DNA from: Acinetobacter pragensis
Lineage (GTDB): Bacteria; Pseudomonadota; Gammaproteobacteria; Pseudomonadales; Moraxellaceae
NCBI RefSeq assembly: GCF_001605895.1
Contig: NZ_LUAW01000023.1
Span: 1 to 64,000 of the forward strand
Length of the DNA stretch: 64,000 bases
Direction of reading: 5' to 3'
Made by a program: the position numbers and the translations under genes. Below the pieces are notes generated by a model. It saw only the letters and a program-made list of their open reading frames with translations, did not search any database and was not told the origin of the DNA. Positions 10,501-19,829 of the stretch are shown piece after piece. How positions within the stretch are numbered: position 1 is the stretch's first letter; each line of letters begins with the position of its first letter.

Positions 10501-11334
10501 ATGTTAGAGATAGCACTAGGCTCGGCATTGATGTATTACTTTGCCAAAGAGTCTTTCGATATAAAGCAAAAGCCAGCGGGGACGGTGCAATACACTGAAA
10601 CTCTGGATTCCCGCAATGATTCCTTTACGCGCATGCATCGTGAAGCCGTTAAAATTAAACCTGCTATAGAAGATCAATTCCGCGGTATTGTGCGTCAGGC
10701 CTATGACTACAGCTGCGGTTCAGCAGCCTTAACCACTTTGCTGAATGGCTATGTCGGCACACAGCTGACAGAACAGCAAATTATGAACGGTTTGCTGAAA
10801 TATGGTGAAACTGAAAAAATTATTGAGCGCCGAAGCTTTTCTTTATTAGACATGAAGCGCTTTGTCGCGGCTTTAGGTTTGGAAAGCGGGGGATACCGCG
10901 GTGAATTTTCAGATTTAGTCAGTCAAGGGCAGCCCGCTATTGTTCCTATTTCTTACGCTGGCTTTAAGCATTTTGTCGTGTTCAAGGGGTATAAAAACGG
11001 CAGAGTTTATGTGGCAGACCCTGCGCTGGGAAATATCAGTTTTGATGAAACCCGTTTTAAGGAAATTTGGGAAAATAATACCTTATACCTGATTAATGTT
11101 GCGCCAGAACAGCGAAAAAATATGTTAGCGCTGCAGGAAGCCGACATGCGCCATGTCGATGATGCAACAATTAATAGATATGCCTTTGTTGATATTCAAT
11201 ATCCGCAGTTTTATATGAATAAAATTGCAGATAAAGCCTCTACGATCCGGCTGGATACGAATATGAATGAAGATTCAGAAAATTATGGCAAAAAAGAATA
11301 TAACTATTTGCGCCTTTATTATAAGAGCAAATAA
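10501..11334 (+). CDS. filB: FilB, C39-like cysteine peptidase
   Basis: 277 residues. The papain-like C39 triad is visible: Cys72 in YDYSCGSAAL, His157 in GFKHFVVFKG and Asp173 in VADPALG. C39 enzymes cut leader peptides after double-Gly motifs or act as accessory proteases of secretion systems; FapD of the Pseudomonas Fap amyloid system belongs to this group. The short hydrophobic N-terminus (MLEIALGSALMYYF) could export or anchor it in the inner membrane. No ABC transporter domain is fused, unlike bacteriocin C39 exporters. The roughly 100 residues after the peptidase core are unrecognised. It probably processes FilA or another exported Fil protein. The start is not backed by a strong ribosome binding site. 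Confidence 0.8.
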   Translation: MLEIALGSALMYYFAKESFDIKQKPAGTVQYTETLDSRNDSFTRMHREAVKIKPAIEDQFRGIVRQAYDYSCGSAALTTLLNGYVGTQLTEQQIMNGLLKYGETEKIIERRSFSLLDMKRFVAALGLESGGYRGEFSDLVSQGQPAIVPISYAGFKHFVVFKGYKNGRVYVADPALGNISFDETRFKEIWENNTLYLINVAPEQRKNMLALQEADMRHVDDATINRYAFVDIQYPQFYMNKIADKASTIRLDTNMNEDSENYGKKEYNYLRLYYKSK

Positions 11335-11398
11335 TTTTTATAAAAAAGTGAATTGAAACAAAAGCGAAATTAAAAAAATAAAAGCGGTAGGATGGAAC

Positions 11399-12601
11399 AT
11401 GAAAAGTAAATGGATGAACAGAACCTTATTAGCCATGAGTATACAGCTGGTAATGGGCGTTGCTTATGCTGCCGAAGAGCCAGGTGTAGGGGAGTATGAG
11501 CAGACTGATCAGCAAGAGGAAGCTGTTGCCGCAGATAATTCTGTTGGCGGCTATGACTCTGTAGATGAGCCGAATGCTGATGCAGTGGCAGTTGAGCAAA
11601 AGACCGAGCAGACTTCTGAAAATCAGACCGTAAGTACAGCGGTTGCTGCGTCGGAATCATTGGCTGCTACAGATGCATCATCTGCTTTGCAGCAGCAGGC
11701 GGGTGATGCTAGTCAGGAAACAAATCTGCAAGAAGTTTTTACTTCGAATGAGCGCCAGTTTTCATTGATTAAAAAGGGCGAAATATCTTCTTTTTATGAT
11801 ATTGATTACACCTATTACCGCGATACACAGCTGGATATGGAAATGGCCAATGGCCAGCTGTATCAATTGCGTGTACAGGAAAATGCAACGCATTCAATGA
11901 CCAATACGTTCACGCTGCAATATGGTGTTCTGGATAATTTAACTTTTACTGCTTCATTGCCGCTGGTGGCAAAATCAGATTTGCTGAAAGATACTTCAAC
12001 CGCAGGTTTAGGGGATATTTCACTTGGCGCGCGCTGGGAGCCATTCCCTTTAAAAGCGGGACGTTTACCGCTGATTTTGTTTGGCAATCTTTCCACCAAA
12101 ACAGGCGACAGCCCATATGAAGTCAATGCTGCGTCAGATTTAGCCACGGGCAAAGGCTACTATTCTGTCGGTGTAGGCGCCAGCACACGCAAATATATTG
12201 ACCCAGTGGTTTTATTCGCTTCAGTTTCAGCCAATTACGGGCTGAAGGAAAGCGGTTTAGATCAGCGCCGCGGCACGCGCGTAATTAACGAATTTGATCC
12301 TGGAATCAGCGGCGGTTTTGCTTTCGGTTTCGCTTATTCATTCAATTATGATGTTTCAATGACAATGTCATATCAGCAAAGCTTTAACACGGGTGCCGAA
12401 TTCAGTTATAACACAGGCGAAACCTATTCTCCTGCAGATCAGACCAGTTCTACTTTGGCAATTTCATTAGGTGTTCGGGTTTCACCAGACACTATTGTGA
12501 ATGGAACAGTCGGTTTAGGGTTAACGGAAGATGCGCCTGATGTGTCCTTGGGCCTGTCTTTCCCGCTTGATATCTTAGGTTTCGGCAAAAAATTCCGTTA
12601 A
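11399..12601 (+). CDS. filC: FilC, outer-membrane beta-barrel with low-complexity N-terminal extension
   Basis: 400 residues. A signal peptide ends near residue 24 (VAYA). Residues about 26-110 form an acidic, Gln/Ala/Glu-rich extension that may be helical or coiled. The remaining 290 residues are alternating amphipathic strands ending in a typical outer-membrane terminal strand (...FGKKFR). The barrel resembles the MetA-pathway-of-phenol-degradation family of putative transporters (LTFTASLPLV...GLGDISLGARW). A helical extension plus a barrel recalls FapF, the secretion pore of Fap amyloid. By that analogy FilC could be the export channel for FilA. This is inference; the sequence proves only an exported barrel. 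Confidence 0.75.
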   Translation: MKSKWMNRTLLAMSIQLVMGVAYAAEEPGVGEYEQTDQQEEAVAADNSVGGYDSVDEPNADAVAVEQKTEQTSENQTVSTAVAASESLAATDASSALQQQAGDASQETNLQEVFTSNERQFSLIKKGEISSFYDIDYTYYRDTQLDMEMANGQLYQLRVQENATHSMTNTFTLQYGVLDNLTFTASLPLVAKSDLLKDTSTAGLGDISLGARWEPFPLKAGRLPLILFGNLSTKTGDSPYEVNAASDLATGKGYYSVGVGASTRKYIDPVVLFASVSANYGLKESGLDQRRGTRVINEFDPGISGGFAFGFAYSFNYDVSMTMSYQQSFNTGAEFSYNTGETYSPADQTSSTLAISLGVRVSPDTIVNGTVGLGLTEDAPDVSLGLSFPLDILGFGKKFR

Positions 12602-12613
12602 GAGGGTTGCTGC

Positions 12614-14278
12614 ATGAATAATATTCGGCTCAGCCCACTCGTTACCGCGATTATTTTAACGGGCTGCTCCAGCACCGCATTTGCGCAGCTGGGAACAAAC
12701 TTATCTGTAGATGTCAGGTCTTTGGCCTTAGGCAATGCTGTGACCGCTGACCCGCCAGGAATCAGCGCCGTGCACTTTAACCCTGCCGCGTTAACCAAAA
12801 TTGAAGGTTTGCAGACAGATGTTCAAGGCATTATTGCCAACTTTGACATCAAGCGGGAATTTTCAGTTCCTGCGGGCTATAATGTTTTTGGTTATTCGGA
12901 TGATCCGATGGTCTGTAATGACGGTCCGGAAATATCCTCTGATATTTGTACCGACTTCAAGGGTACAGTAAGCGGTGATGTTGAATATGCCAGCCTGTAC
13001 GTGCCTATATTGAAGAAGATGGTCGATTTGGGTGAGGGCATGCCTTTGGCTGCGCCCACTGCAGGCATTGCCTATAATCCTCCAGGTTCAAAACTAACCT
13101 TTGCAACTGCCATGTATGCCCCATTAATTGCAGGTTTCGGGGCCGAAAATGGCAATGTTGGCAATTATATGGGCCAGCAGGTTGCGCTGGAACGCATTAC
13201 CTATCTGTCGCCTACCATGGCTTATCAAATCAATGATGAGCTGTCGATCGGCGGCGGTATCGGCATGTCGTATCAGGCGATTGGCCTGAAAACAGATTTG
13301 CGGTTCCCCAATGAATTGATCGGCATGCTGCGCATGATCGATGAAGTCGTCTGTACGCCATTTAAAGACAATTCAGATATTATTACAGATATTCTGCTTT
13401 TGGGAATGTGTAATGCTGATGAGGGAATGAATCCTTTCGGCAAATTCGGGCAGCTTCAGCTGGCGCTTGAGCAATCCTTAAGTCCAAGTTACAACTTGGG
13501 TGTACTGTGGGAACCGAGGGAAGATTTCAGTTTTGGTATGGTCTATCAAAGCGCTGCTAAAATGCGCCTGAAAGGCAAGTACCACATTGATAATGCGAAA
13601 GCGCCGCAAGAGCTGATCAAAGGCCTGATGTCATCGCCGACGGGCCAAATTTTAGCGGCAATTTTAGGTTTTCCTAGTACTGTACCTGCCAGTGAATCGG
13701 GTTTGGTGTCTATGGATTTTGAGTATCCTCAGCATTTTCAAGCGGGCATTAAATATAAAATTTTACCTGATCTTCAGGTTAATTTTGATGTGGGCTGGAC
13801 GGATTATAAAGCCTGGGATAAATTCCGCTTTGAATTTGACCGTCAAATTTCTGCTTTGAAAATTGCCAAATTGCTGTCTGAAAATATCAGTGATACTTCT
13901 TTAGCCTTGCCTTTAGGGTTCACATCACCTTGGAATTATGGCATTGGATTGGAATATTCGGCTACAGACCGCCTAAAACTGCGTGCAGGCTATGAGCCCC
14001 GTACCAGTGCAATTCCAGACGGCAAGCGCAATACCATGATTCCAATCAATGGCGCGCAGCTGTTTGGTTTGGGTGTGGGCTACCGCTTTGATGCAGATAC
14101 CGATTTAGATCTGTCGATTGGTTTTTTACGCAGCAAGGACAGCATTCCTGCCAATAGCAGCAGCTTGGCTAACCAAACAGGGGTTAATAATATATTGTTG
14201 AATCCTTATGCAGGATTGAATGTTAAAACAGACACAAAAGTGACCATTTTGGGATTGAACTATAGAACGCGATGGTAG
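12614..14278 (+). CDS. filD: FilD, FadL/OmpP1-family outer-membrane protein
   Basis: 554 residues. The N-terminus of the mature protein (LSVDVRSLALGNAVTADPPG followed by HFNPAAL) is the FadL/TodX signature of a 14-strand barrel that carries hydrophobic molecules across the outer membrane. The C-terminus ends in ILGLNYRTRW, a classical aromatic terminal strand. The signal region is ambiguous: AFA|Q at 24/25 suits signal peptidase I, but LTGC at 15-18 also reads as a lipobox. It starts 12 nt after filC and 13 nt before filE, a tight operon. Its cargo is unknown; it may serve fibre assembly rather than fatty-acid uptake. Confidence 0.8.
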   Translation: MNNIRLSPLVTAIILTGCSSTAFAQLGTNLSVDVRSLALGNAVTADPPGISAVHFNPAALTKIEGLQTDVQGIIANFDIKREFSVPAGYNVFGYSDDPMVCNDGPEISSDICTDFKGTVSGDVEYASLYVPILKKMVDLGEGMPLAAPTAGIAYNPPGSKLTFATAMYAPLIAGFGAENGNVGNYMGQQVALERITYLSPTMAYQINDELSIGGGIGMSYQAIGLKTDLRFPNELIGMLRMIDEVVCTPFKDNSDIITDILLLGMCNADEGMNPFGKFGQLQLALEQSLSPSYNLGVLWEPREDFSFGMVYQSAAKMRLKGKYHIDNAKAPQELIKGLMSSPTGQILAAILGFPSTVPASESGLVSMDFEYPQHFQAGIKYKILPDLQVNFDVGWTDYKAWDKFRFEFDRQISALKIAKLLSENISDTSLALPLGFTSPWNYGIGLEYSATDRLKLRAGYEPRTSAIPDGKRNTMIPINGAQLFGLGVGYRFDADTDLDLSIGFLRSKDSIPANSSSLANQTGVNNILLNPYAGLNVKTDTKVTILGLNYRTRW

Positions 14279-14291
14279 GAAAGGCTTAAGA

Positions 14292-15698
14292 ATGAAAGGG
14301 AATTTATTCATGAAGTCGGTGCTTGCATTTGGAATAATGCAGGCATCCGCTGCTCATGCAGGTGCATTTCATACGATCATTGGCCCAGATGGCAGGCCAA
14401 TGGTCGTTCAGATGCCTGATCGGAATGTTTCAATCAAAGAAGCTAAAAAGAAAACTGAATCTCAGGTGTTGAATACCGAAATTTCTGAACCTGCTAGTGT
14501 TCCGAAAGCGGCTCAGCTATCTGTGCCTATTAATCCAGCGCAAGAGCAAAAGTTACAGCAAGTGATTCACGGTCTAGAGACAAAACCATCCAGTAAATCC
14601 ACTCTTCAAAGTGCGGTGCAGCCTCCAATTCAAGTGAACAAACTGGCTGAGGAAAATCAACCTGATACCTTAACCTCAAAAGATCTGCCTGCAGTTTCTG
14701 CAAAAGAAAAGACAATCGACGTTGTAAAACCGGCCATACAGCCTGTGGCAAAGCAAGCGTTAAAAATTGCGCCGAAATCAAATGAAGCGCTCAGTACTTC
14801 AGAAACTAAGTCGGCCGCAGTCAAAAATACGGCAGACTCTTTAACGAAAACATCGCCTGTGCAAGTTCCAGCCGCTGTCATGAGGTCCATTCAAAACAAT
14901 GAGGCGCTGAATATGGCGAAGTCGCCATTTAAAGCTTTACCGCCGGAGCTGGTAAAAAAACCCGCCGCAACTGCGGTCCAGCCGGCAGAGCCGCAAACAG
15001 GCTTTTCTGCAATGAATGGCGAACAGTATGTAAATAGTGAATATTTAGAAGATAAAGAGTTTAATTTAGAAGGCAAAAAACGCTTTTATGCGATGCCTGA
15101 GGGCGTGATCGATAATAAAATTGGCGCGACCCGCATGCAAATGGTGGAGCGTGAAAAAGGCGTCAGTAAATCGATCATTGAGTCCCTGTTTAAACGCAGC
15201 CAGCCAGCTGAAAAAGGGCCTGTTGCTCTGTCTGCATCATATTACCGGGTTTCTGAAGCCGATGCGGTAGCAGGCTTAGGCCAGCAATGCTTTAAAGAAA
15301 AGCAATTTAAAAATGCGAAAAGCTTAAAGCCTTTATCTGAAATGAACCTATGGCCCCGCGCGCCGCTAAAAGATGAGTTCGATTTTGAAGTGATTAAACT
15401 GGAAAATGCAATACAGAATATTCAGATCAATTCTTATGCATCTAAGCAAAATAATCCGACATTTTATTGGCCATTTGTTGTATTTTTAGATACGCAGGGA
15501 TGCGTGCTGGAAGGAGCTGGCGGCTATAAAAATAAAGATGGCAATGAAGATCATTTACGCCGAGAACGGATTGAAGGTGTTATTCAGGTGCCTGATAAAA
15601 CACAGTATATTTTGATGACACCTTTGGCGACTGCAATTGATGTTGAGCAGCGCGAATTAACAAATCATGGACAACTTAAATTAATTGCAATCCGTTAG
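14292..15698 (+). CDS. filE: FilE, periplasmic protein of the fil operon
   Basis: 468 residues. A signal peptide ends near AHA (residue 23). The mature start (FHTIIGPDGRPMVVQMPD) looks like a short beta domain. A long Lys/Ala/Pro/Gln-rich disordered linker follows (about 45-250), then a folded C-terminal region with YRVSEADAVAGLG, two cysteines and an aromatic-rich segment (FYWPFVVFLD). The linker could span the periplasm or peptidoglycan. I do not recognise the C-terminal domain. The gene name follows its place in the conserved filA-F order; two close ATG starts exist (residues 1 and 7). Confidence 0.7.
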   Translation: MKGNLFMKSVLAFGIMQASAAHAGAFHTIIGPDGRPMVVQMPDRNVSIKEAKKKTESQVLNTEISEPASVPKAAQLSVPINPAQEQKLQQVIHGLETKPSSKSTLQSAVQPPIQVNKLAEENQPDTLTSKDLPAVSAKEKTIDVVKPAIQPVAKQALKIAPKSNEALSTSETKSAAVKNTADSLTKTSPVQVPAAVMRSIQNNEALNMAKSPFKALPPELVKKPAATAVQPAEPQTGFSAMNGEQYVNSEYLEDKEFNLEGKKRFYAMPEGVIDNKIGATRMQMVEREKGVSKSIIESLFKRSQPAEKGPVALSASYYRVSEADAVAGLGQQCFKEKQFKNAKSLKPLSEMNLWPRAPLKDEFDFEVIKLENAIQNIQINSYASKQNNPTFYWPFVVFLDTQGCVLEGAGGYKNKDGNEDHLRRERIEGVIQVPDKTQYILMTPLATAIDVEQRELTNHGQLKLIAIR

Positions 15699-15719
15699 GG
15701 ATAGAACACGAGAATTAGG

Positions 15720-17747
15720 ATGAAAAATAAAAAAATACTGCCTTTTGCATTCACCGCATTGGTCATGGCATTAAGCGGCTGCGGTGGCGAAAGCGCCAAT
15801 ATTATTCCAGAAACATATGACACCAGCACAGAAAATGGAGCCTGCTACAGCAATACGGAAGGCTGTATGGAATTTGTTTTAGACTATCCTTTTGATGGTT
15901 TGAATTTCACCTGTTCCAGCGATACCACCAATAAATTCATTACGCTGTTTGACACAAATGAAAGTGTATCTACCGGCGCCTGTAAAATTGGCGATACCGT
16001 CACATTTTATTTGATGGGCGACAAAGATAAAAAAATTGATCTGGGCAAAGTGGACCTTAGCGCCATTTCTAATGTCGCGAGCGGCACGTCGCCTCCGCGT
16101 TTGACCTTGCTGGATATTGCAGGCGGCATTAATGGGCAGGTTGCGCTTGAGCTCAGTAAAAGTGATTCAACGGTCAAGGTTGCAATGCGTTTAGCCAAGA
16201 TTATTCAGGCGATTGCATTAAAAGATGGAAAAATTACTTCGGCAACTGATATTCAGCCCGTTTATATGAATGCACTGAACAGGACGGGGCTGGAAGGCAT
16301 TGATGCGTCGATAACAACAGCAAATATCATAAACTTAGATGATGCCTCATTTAATGCTTTATTTAATCCTTGGCTGGACTTAAGTGCTGTCAGCAATGAT
16401 GATGCCTTTATTGTTGTATCCAAGCTGGCGAATATTTCTGTCGCCGCTGTTTTTCAGCCAGAATTTGCGCTGTTTTCAACGTCACAAGCTGTTGTGGCCG
16501 GGGTAAGCGGTTCAAATGGAATGATTGGCTGTGATAAATCTGTATGTAATCCACAAGATACCAGTAAAACCAATTCATTTGGGCACTTTATGCTGATGAC
16601 TGACCGTCAGGGCATGACTTTCGGCAGCGGTGTGCAGTGGCGCGGCAAAGTTGATACGAAGCTGGACACTATTGGCGGCGTGAATTTACAGCTGATGCTG
16701 AAAGCAAAGCCGAAGCAGATGACTGCGACGCAGCAGGATAACTGGATTGATCCGATCACGCATGAAATTGACCGTAAACGTCAATTCGGTTTCAAATTTG
16801 ATGTTGCTGAAGACAATGCCGAACCGCTGACAATTAAACAAGGAACTTTGCTGGCGGATAAAATGGTGGCTGGAACAGATGGCACAATTTATCGCGCGCT
16901 GGCGGGATTAACGTCAACAGCTACGCTAACAGCGCAAGACAAAGCGCGGATGGGCCTATGGACACAGCGGGTCAATGGGGTTGACTATCAGGGGACAATC
17001 GATCTGTATAAGCAATATCCAATCAGCTATTTAGATAGATCAGTATTTAAAAATGCAGAGAATACCGCGGCATCACAGAATTACTTTTTCCCGCTTTATG
17101 CCGATTTAACCTTTAAATTCAGCAATACGGATGTGAAGCCAGTTAAATTAGGCATTGTGATTGACCGCAATGGCGATATCCGCACCAATATTCGTCCAAA
17201 TGTGCCTGCAGATGTTTTTAGCAATACGTCTTCAAGCGTTGTTGATTTATCTACAGACGCTGCCAATGGGTGTCAATCTGATGTACTGCAATATCCGGAG
17301 TTGATGCAAGACAGTTCAAATACGCAGCAATACCGTATTGGCACCGTATCCAGAACATTTACCAGCAGCTATATGCTGAGCCCGAATTCTTTATCGCTGC
17401 GGATGATTTTAGCGGGTGATGCCTTTGGTACATTGAACGGCGCATTGATTGGCATGAACACCACCATTAAAACCTCAACTGATACCAATGAAAGTATTGT
17501 TGTGGGTGGAGCGCTTTTAAAAGCCGGCAGTTTGATGGATGCCGCTGCAGGAACAAAGCCAGCTTCAATTGTATTTGCTGACTCCGAAGGCAAGACCGTG
17601 AAATGGGCAAACAGTTTTGCAAGTTTTAATTCAACGTATAATCAGAATAATACAACTGATTTGGAGTCAAAAGAATTGGCCAAGCTGGCAGGCGGTACAA
17701 TTACCTTTGATTTAGCGCCGTGCTATACCGTAAAGCAGAAACAGTAA
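15720..17747 (+). CDS. filF: FilF, large lipoprotein of the fil operon
   Basis: 675 residues. The signal sequence ends in a lipobox ALSGC with Cys21, so the protein should be lipid-anchored, most likely in the outer membrane. The first 100 residues hold several cysteines (at ACYSNTEGC, FTCSS, GACKIG) that may form disulphides. The rest is Thr/Asp/Asn-rich beta-type sequence without a domain I can name, ending with a late cysteine (APCYTVKQ). It is the last gene of the operon and is followed by a bidirectional terminator. It might be an anchor or tip component for exported Fil material; this is inference from context. Confidence 0.7.
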   Translation: MKNKKILPFAFTALVMALSGCGGESANIIPETYDTSTENGACYSNTEGCMEFVLDYPFDGLNFTCSSDTTNKFITLFDTNESVSTGACKIGDTVTFYLMGDKDKKIDLGKVDLSAISNVASGTSPPRLTLLDIAGGINGQVALELSKSDSTVKVAMRLAKIIQAIALKDGKITSATDIQPVYMNALNRTGLEGIDASITTANIINLDDASFNALFNPWLDLSAVSNDDAFIVVSKLANISVAAVFQPEFALFSTSQAVVAGVSGSNGMIGCDKSVCNPQDTSKTNSFGHFMLMTDRQGMTFGSGVQWRGKVDTKLDTIGGVNLQLMLKAKPKQMTATQQDNWIDPITHEIDRKRQFGFKFDVAEDNAEPLTIKQGTLLADKMVAGTDGTIYRALAGLTSTATLTAQDKARMGLWTQRVNGVDYQGTIDLYKQYPISYLDRSVFKNAENTAASQNYFFPLYADLTFKFSNTDVKPVKLGIVIDRNGDIRTNIRPNVPADVFSNTSSSVVDLSTDAANGCQSDVLQYPELMQDSSNTQQYRIGTVSRTFTSSYMLSPNSLSLRMILAGDAFGTLNGALIGMNTTIKTSTDTNESIVVGGALLKAGSLMDAAAGTKPASIVFADSEGKTVKWANSFASFNSTYNQNNTTDLESKELAKLAGGTITFDLAPCYTVKQKQ

Positions 17748-17779
17748 AAGCAGAAATCAATCATAAAGAATATGACAAT

Positions 17780-17809
17780 AAAAAACCCATCGGTTGATGG
17801 GTTTTTTAT
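17780..17809. terminator. bidirectional terminator after filF
   Basis: AAAAAACCCATC / GATGGGTTTTTT hairpin between converging filF and the Nudix gene. Confidence 0.88.
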
Positions 17810-17843
17810 TGATTTGCCTTAAAGAGCAGCAAACTCAATACCG

Positions 17844-18392
17844 TTAGCCGGTATGATCTAAACGAGTGCCCAATGTTTCTAAATGAGTGGCGAACTGGCC
17901 GGTTTTTCGGTCTTCAAAATAATGCCGAAGCGTGCGCTCAACACTCGGAAAGGCCAAATCATTCCAAGGAATTTCTTCCTCGGTAAATAAGCGGGATTCA
18001 ATGGTTTCTTCGCCTGCGCCAAACTTTCCTTCGGCAAGATCCGCTTTAAATAAGACGTAAATTTGACCAATCCGCGGGATGTTGTACATGCAGTAGAGCT
18101 GCTGAATTTCAACTTCAGCCTCGGCTTCCTCACGGGTTTCGCGGGCTGCGCCTTGCTCCATGGTTTCAAAAAGCTCCATGTAGCCTGCAGGTAAAGTCCA
18201 CAGTCCATAACGCGGTTCAATTGCGCGCCGGCAGAGCAGGACTTTATTTTCCCAAAGCGCTAAAGCGCCGCAGATTACTTTGGGATTAACATAATGAATA
18301 TAACTGCACTGAGTGCATACACGGCGGACTTGGTGATCACCAAGAGGAATTTTTTCAGCTGTTGCACCGCCGCAGTTCGTACAGAAGTTCAT
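17844..18392 (-). CDS. Nudix hydrolase with N-terminal zinc ribbon
   Basis: 182 residues from the ATG in MNFCTNC; a TTG four codons upstream is less likely. Residues 1-35 carry CxxC pairs at Cys4/Cys7 and Cys26/Cys29, a zinc ribbon. The Nudix box follows (GYMELFETMEQGAARETREEAE), with the REtrEEaE core that binds metal; Ala replaces the usual final Gly. Such proteins hydrolyse nucleoside diphosphates linked to other moieties, for example NADH or ADP-ribose. The zinc ribbon and TLPAGYME motif resemble ADP-ribose/NADH-type enzymes, but the substrate cannot be read from the sequence. It is shorter than NudC. Confidence 0.85.
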   Translation of the reverse strand: MNFCTNCGGATAEKIPLGDHQVRRVCTQCSYIHYVNPKVICGALALWENKVLLCRRAIEPRYGLWTLPAGYMELFETMEQGAARETREEAEAEVEIQQLYCMYNIPRIGQIYVLFKADLAEGKFGAGEETIESRLFTEEEIPWNDLAFPSVERTLRHYFEDRKTGQFATHLETLGTRLDHTG

Positions 18393-18518
18393 ATTCAAGG
18401 TCAATGATTAAACTTGCAGTCAGCATAACTTAAAAAATGAACTTTGGCATCATTTCTCAGGCAAGGGCAGAAAAATTGAGCTATGATAAAATCAGCGCCA
18501 TAAGAAAGAGAAACATGG

Positions 18519-19118
18519 ATGACGGATCGTTCATTAACACAGAAACTGCAGCAAAGTTTACGGTTTTCTTCGCGGGTGCAATACGCGCAAGCTGCTGTGT
18601 TAATTGCGATAACTGATGAATCAGACCCTAAAATCCTATTGACCCGCCGATCGGTCTACCTGTCCAATCATGCTGGAGAGGTTTCCTTTCCTGGGGGAAA
18701 GCGTGACCCGAATGATACCAGCAATATTGTTGTCGCTTTGCGTGAAGCGCAGGAAGAAACCGCTTTAAATCCTTTTGATGTGCGGCTGCTGGGCGATTTG
18801 CCTATGCAGAAAGCCCGGAATGGCATGCTGGTTAAACCCGTTGTGGGGTTAATACCGCCGCAAGTTGAATTGATTGCGCAACCCTCTGAAATCGACCGGA
18901 TTTTTTTTGCTTCTGTGGAAAACTTAATGCAAGCGCCGCCCATTCCGTATGAAGTGCGTTATGCGCATCAGTCACTGTATTTTCCCAGCATGCGGGTAGA
19001 AAATGAAATTGTTTGGGGCTTGACCGCGCGCATGCTAATTTCTTTGTTTAAATATGGATTAGGCTATCAAAAAGAATGGCCATTTTTAGTCAATTCACCG
19101 ACATTTAAGCTGCGTTAA
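18519..19118 (+). CDS. CoA pyrophosphatase-type Nudix hydrolase
   Basis: 199 residues. It has the CoA-family extension upstream of the Nudix box (LLTRRS...GEVSFPGG) and the box itself, FPGGKRD...ALREAQEETAL. Relatives such as NudL/YeaB split coenzyme A or acyl-CoA into 3',5'-ADP and 4'-phosphopantetheine. It lies divergent from the other Nudix gene with about 125 nt between the starts. The next gene, a gamma-carbonic anhydrase, follows 45 nt on and may be cotranscribed. Confidence 0.85.
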   Translation: MTDRSLTQKLQQSLRFSSRVQYAQAAVLIAITDESDPKILLTRRSVYLSNHAGEVSFPGGKRDPNDTSNIVVALREAQEETALNPFDVRLLGDLPMQKARNGMLVKPVVGLIPPQVELIAQPSEIDRIFFASVENLMQAPPIPYEVRYAHQSLYFPSMRVENEIVWGLTARMLISLFKYGLGYQKEWPFLVNSPTFKLR

Positions 19119-19163
19119 ATGACCGTTGACTCTGCGGGATATGACAAATGTTAAGGAGACGCA

Positions 19164-19697
19164 ATGCTGTATAAATTTGAAGGTCATGCACCGAAAGCTG
19201 TTCACCAGCCTTGGGATGGCTGGGTGGCTGACAATGCTGCAGTCATTGGGCAAGTTGAGCTGGGCAAGCAAGTCAGTGTTTGGTTTGGCGCCGTAATCCG
19301 TGCAGACAATTGCAGGATTAAACTGGGTGACTATACCAATGTGCAGGAAAATGCGGTACTGCATACAGACGCAGGCATTGAAATGAACGTTGGAAATTAT
19401 GTGACCATTGGCCATCAAGCGACGCTGCACGGCTGCACCGTCGGCGATAACAGCTTAATAGGCATAAATGCAGTGATTCTAAATCATGCTGTAATTGGAA
19501 AAAACTGCATCATTGGCGCCAATGCCTTAATTCCTGAAGGTAAAGTGATTCCGGATAATTCTGTCGTCATGGGCTCACCGGGAAAAATTGTTAAAACTTT
19601 GGATGCCGCTGCGGAAGAAAAATTGAAAATGAGCGCTTTGCATTATGCTTCACATTTTAAAAAATTCATGCAGCTGGAGCCAGCAGAGCTGGATTGA
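19164..19697 (+). CDS. gamma-carbonic anhydrase family protein
   Basis: 177 residues of left-handed beta-helix made of hexapeptide repeats ([LIV]GxNxx-like: VIGQVELG, VGDNSLIG, VIGKNCIIG). The metal-binding histidines are in VLHTDAG and TIGHQATLHG, as in YrdA, CaiE and PaaY. Family members are trimers that bind Zn or Fe, and some hydrate CO2 or act as thioesterases. Preceded by AAGGAG, a good ribosome binding site. The substrate is not certain. Confidence 0.9.
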   Translation: MLYKFEGHAPKAVHQPWDGWVADNAAVIGQVELGKQVSVWFGAVIRADNCRIKLGDYTNVQENAVLHTDAGIEMNVGNYVTIGHQATLHGCTVGDNSLIGINAVILNHAVIGKNCIIGANALIPEGKVIPDNSVVMGSPGKIVKTLDAAAEEKLKMSALHYASHFKKFMQLEPAELD

Positions 19698-19716
19698 GTT
19701 GCATTTTTTTGATCTT

Positions 19717-19743
19717 AAGCCTGGATTATTCTGGGCTTTTTTG
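19717..19743 (+). terminator. terminator after the gamma-carbonic anhydrase gene
   Basis: The stem AAGCCTGGA / TTCTGGGCTT (with G.T pairs) is followed by TTTTTT. Confidence 0.75.
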
Positions 19744-19829
19744 TATCCACAGATGGAAAATCTCGCGAAGCATCGGTGAGTGGAGTATGATAATCACCGT
19801 TTTTCAGTTTGATTTAATTAAGGTTGTGC

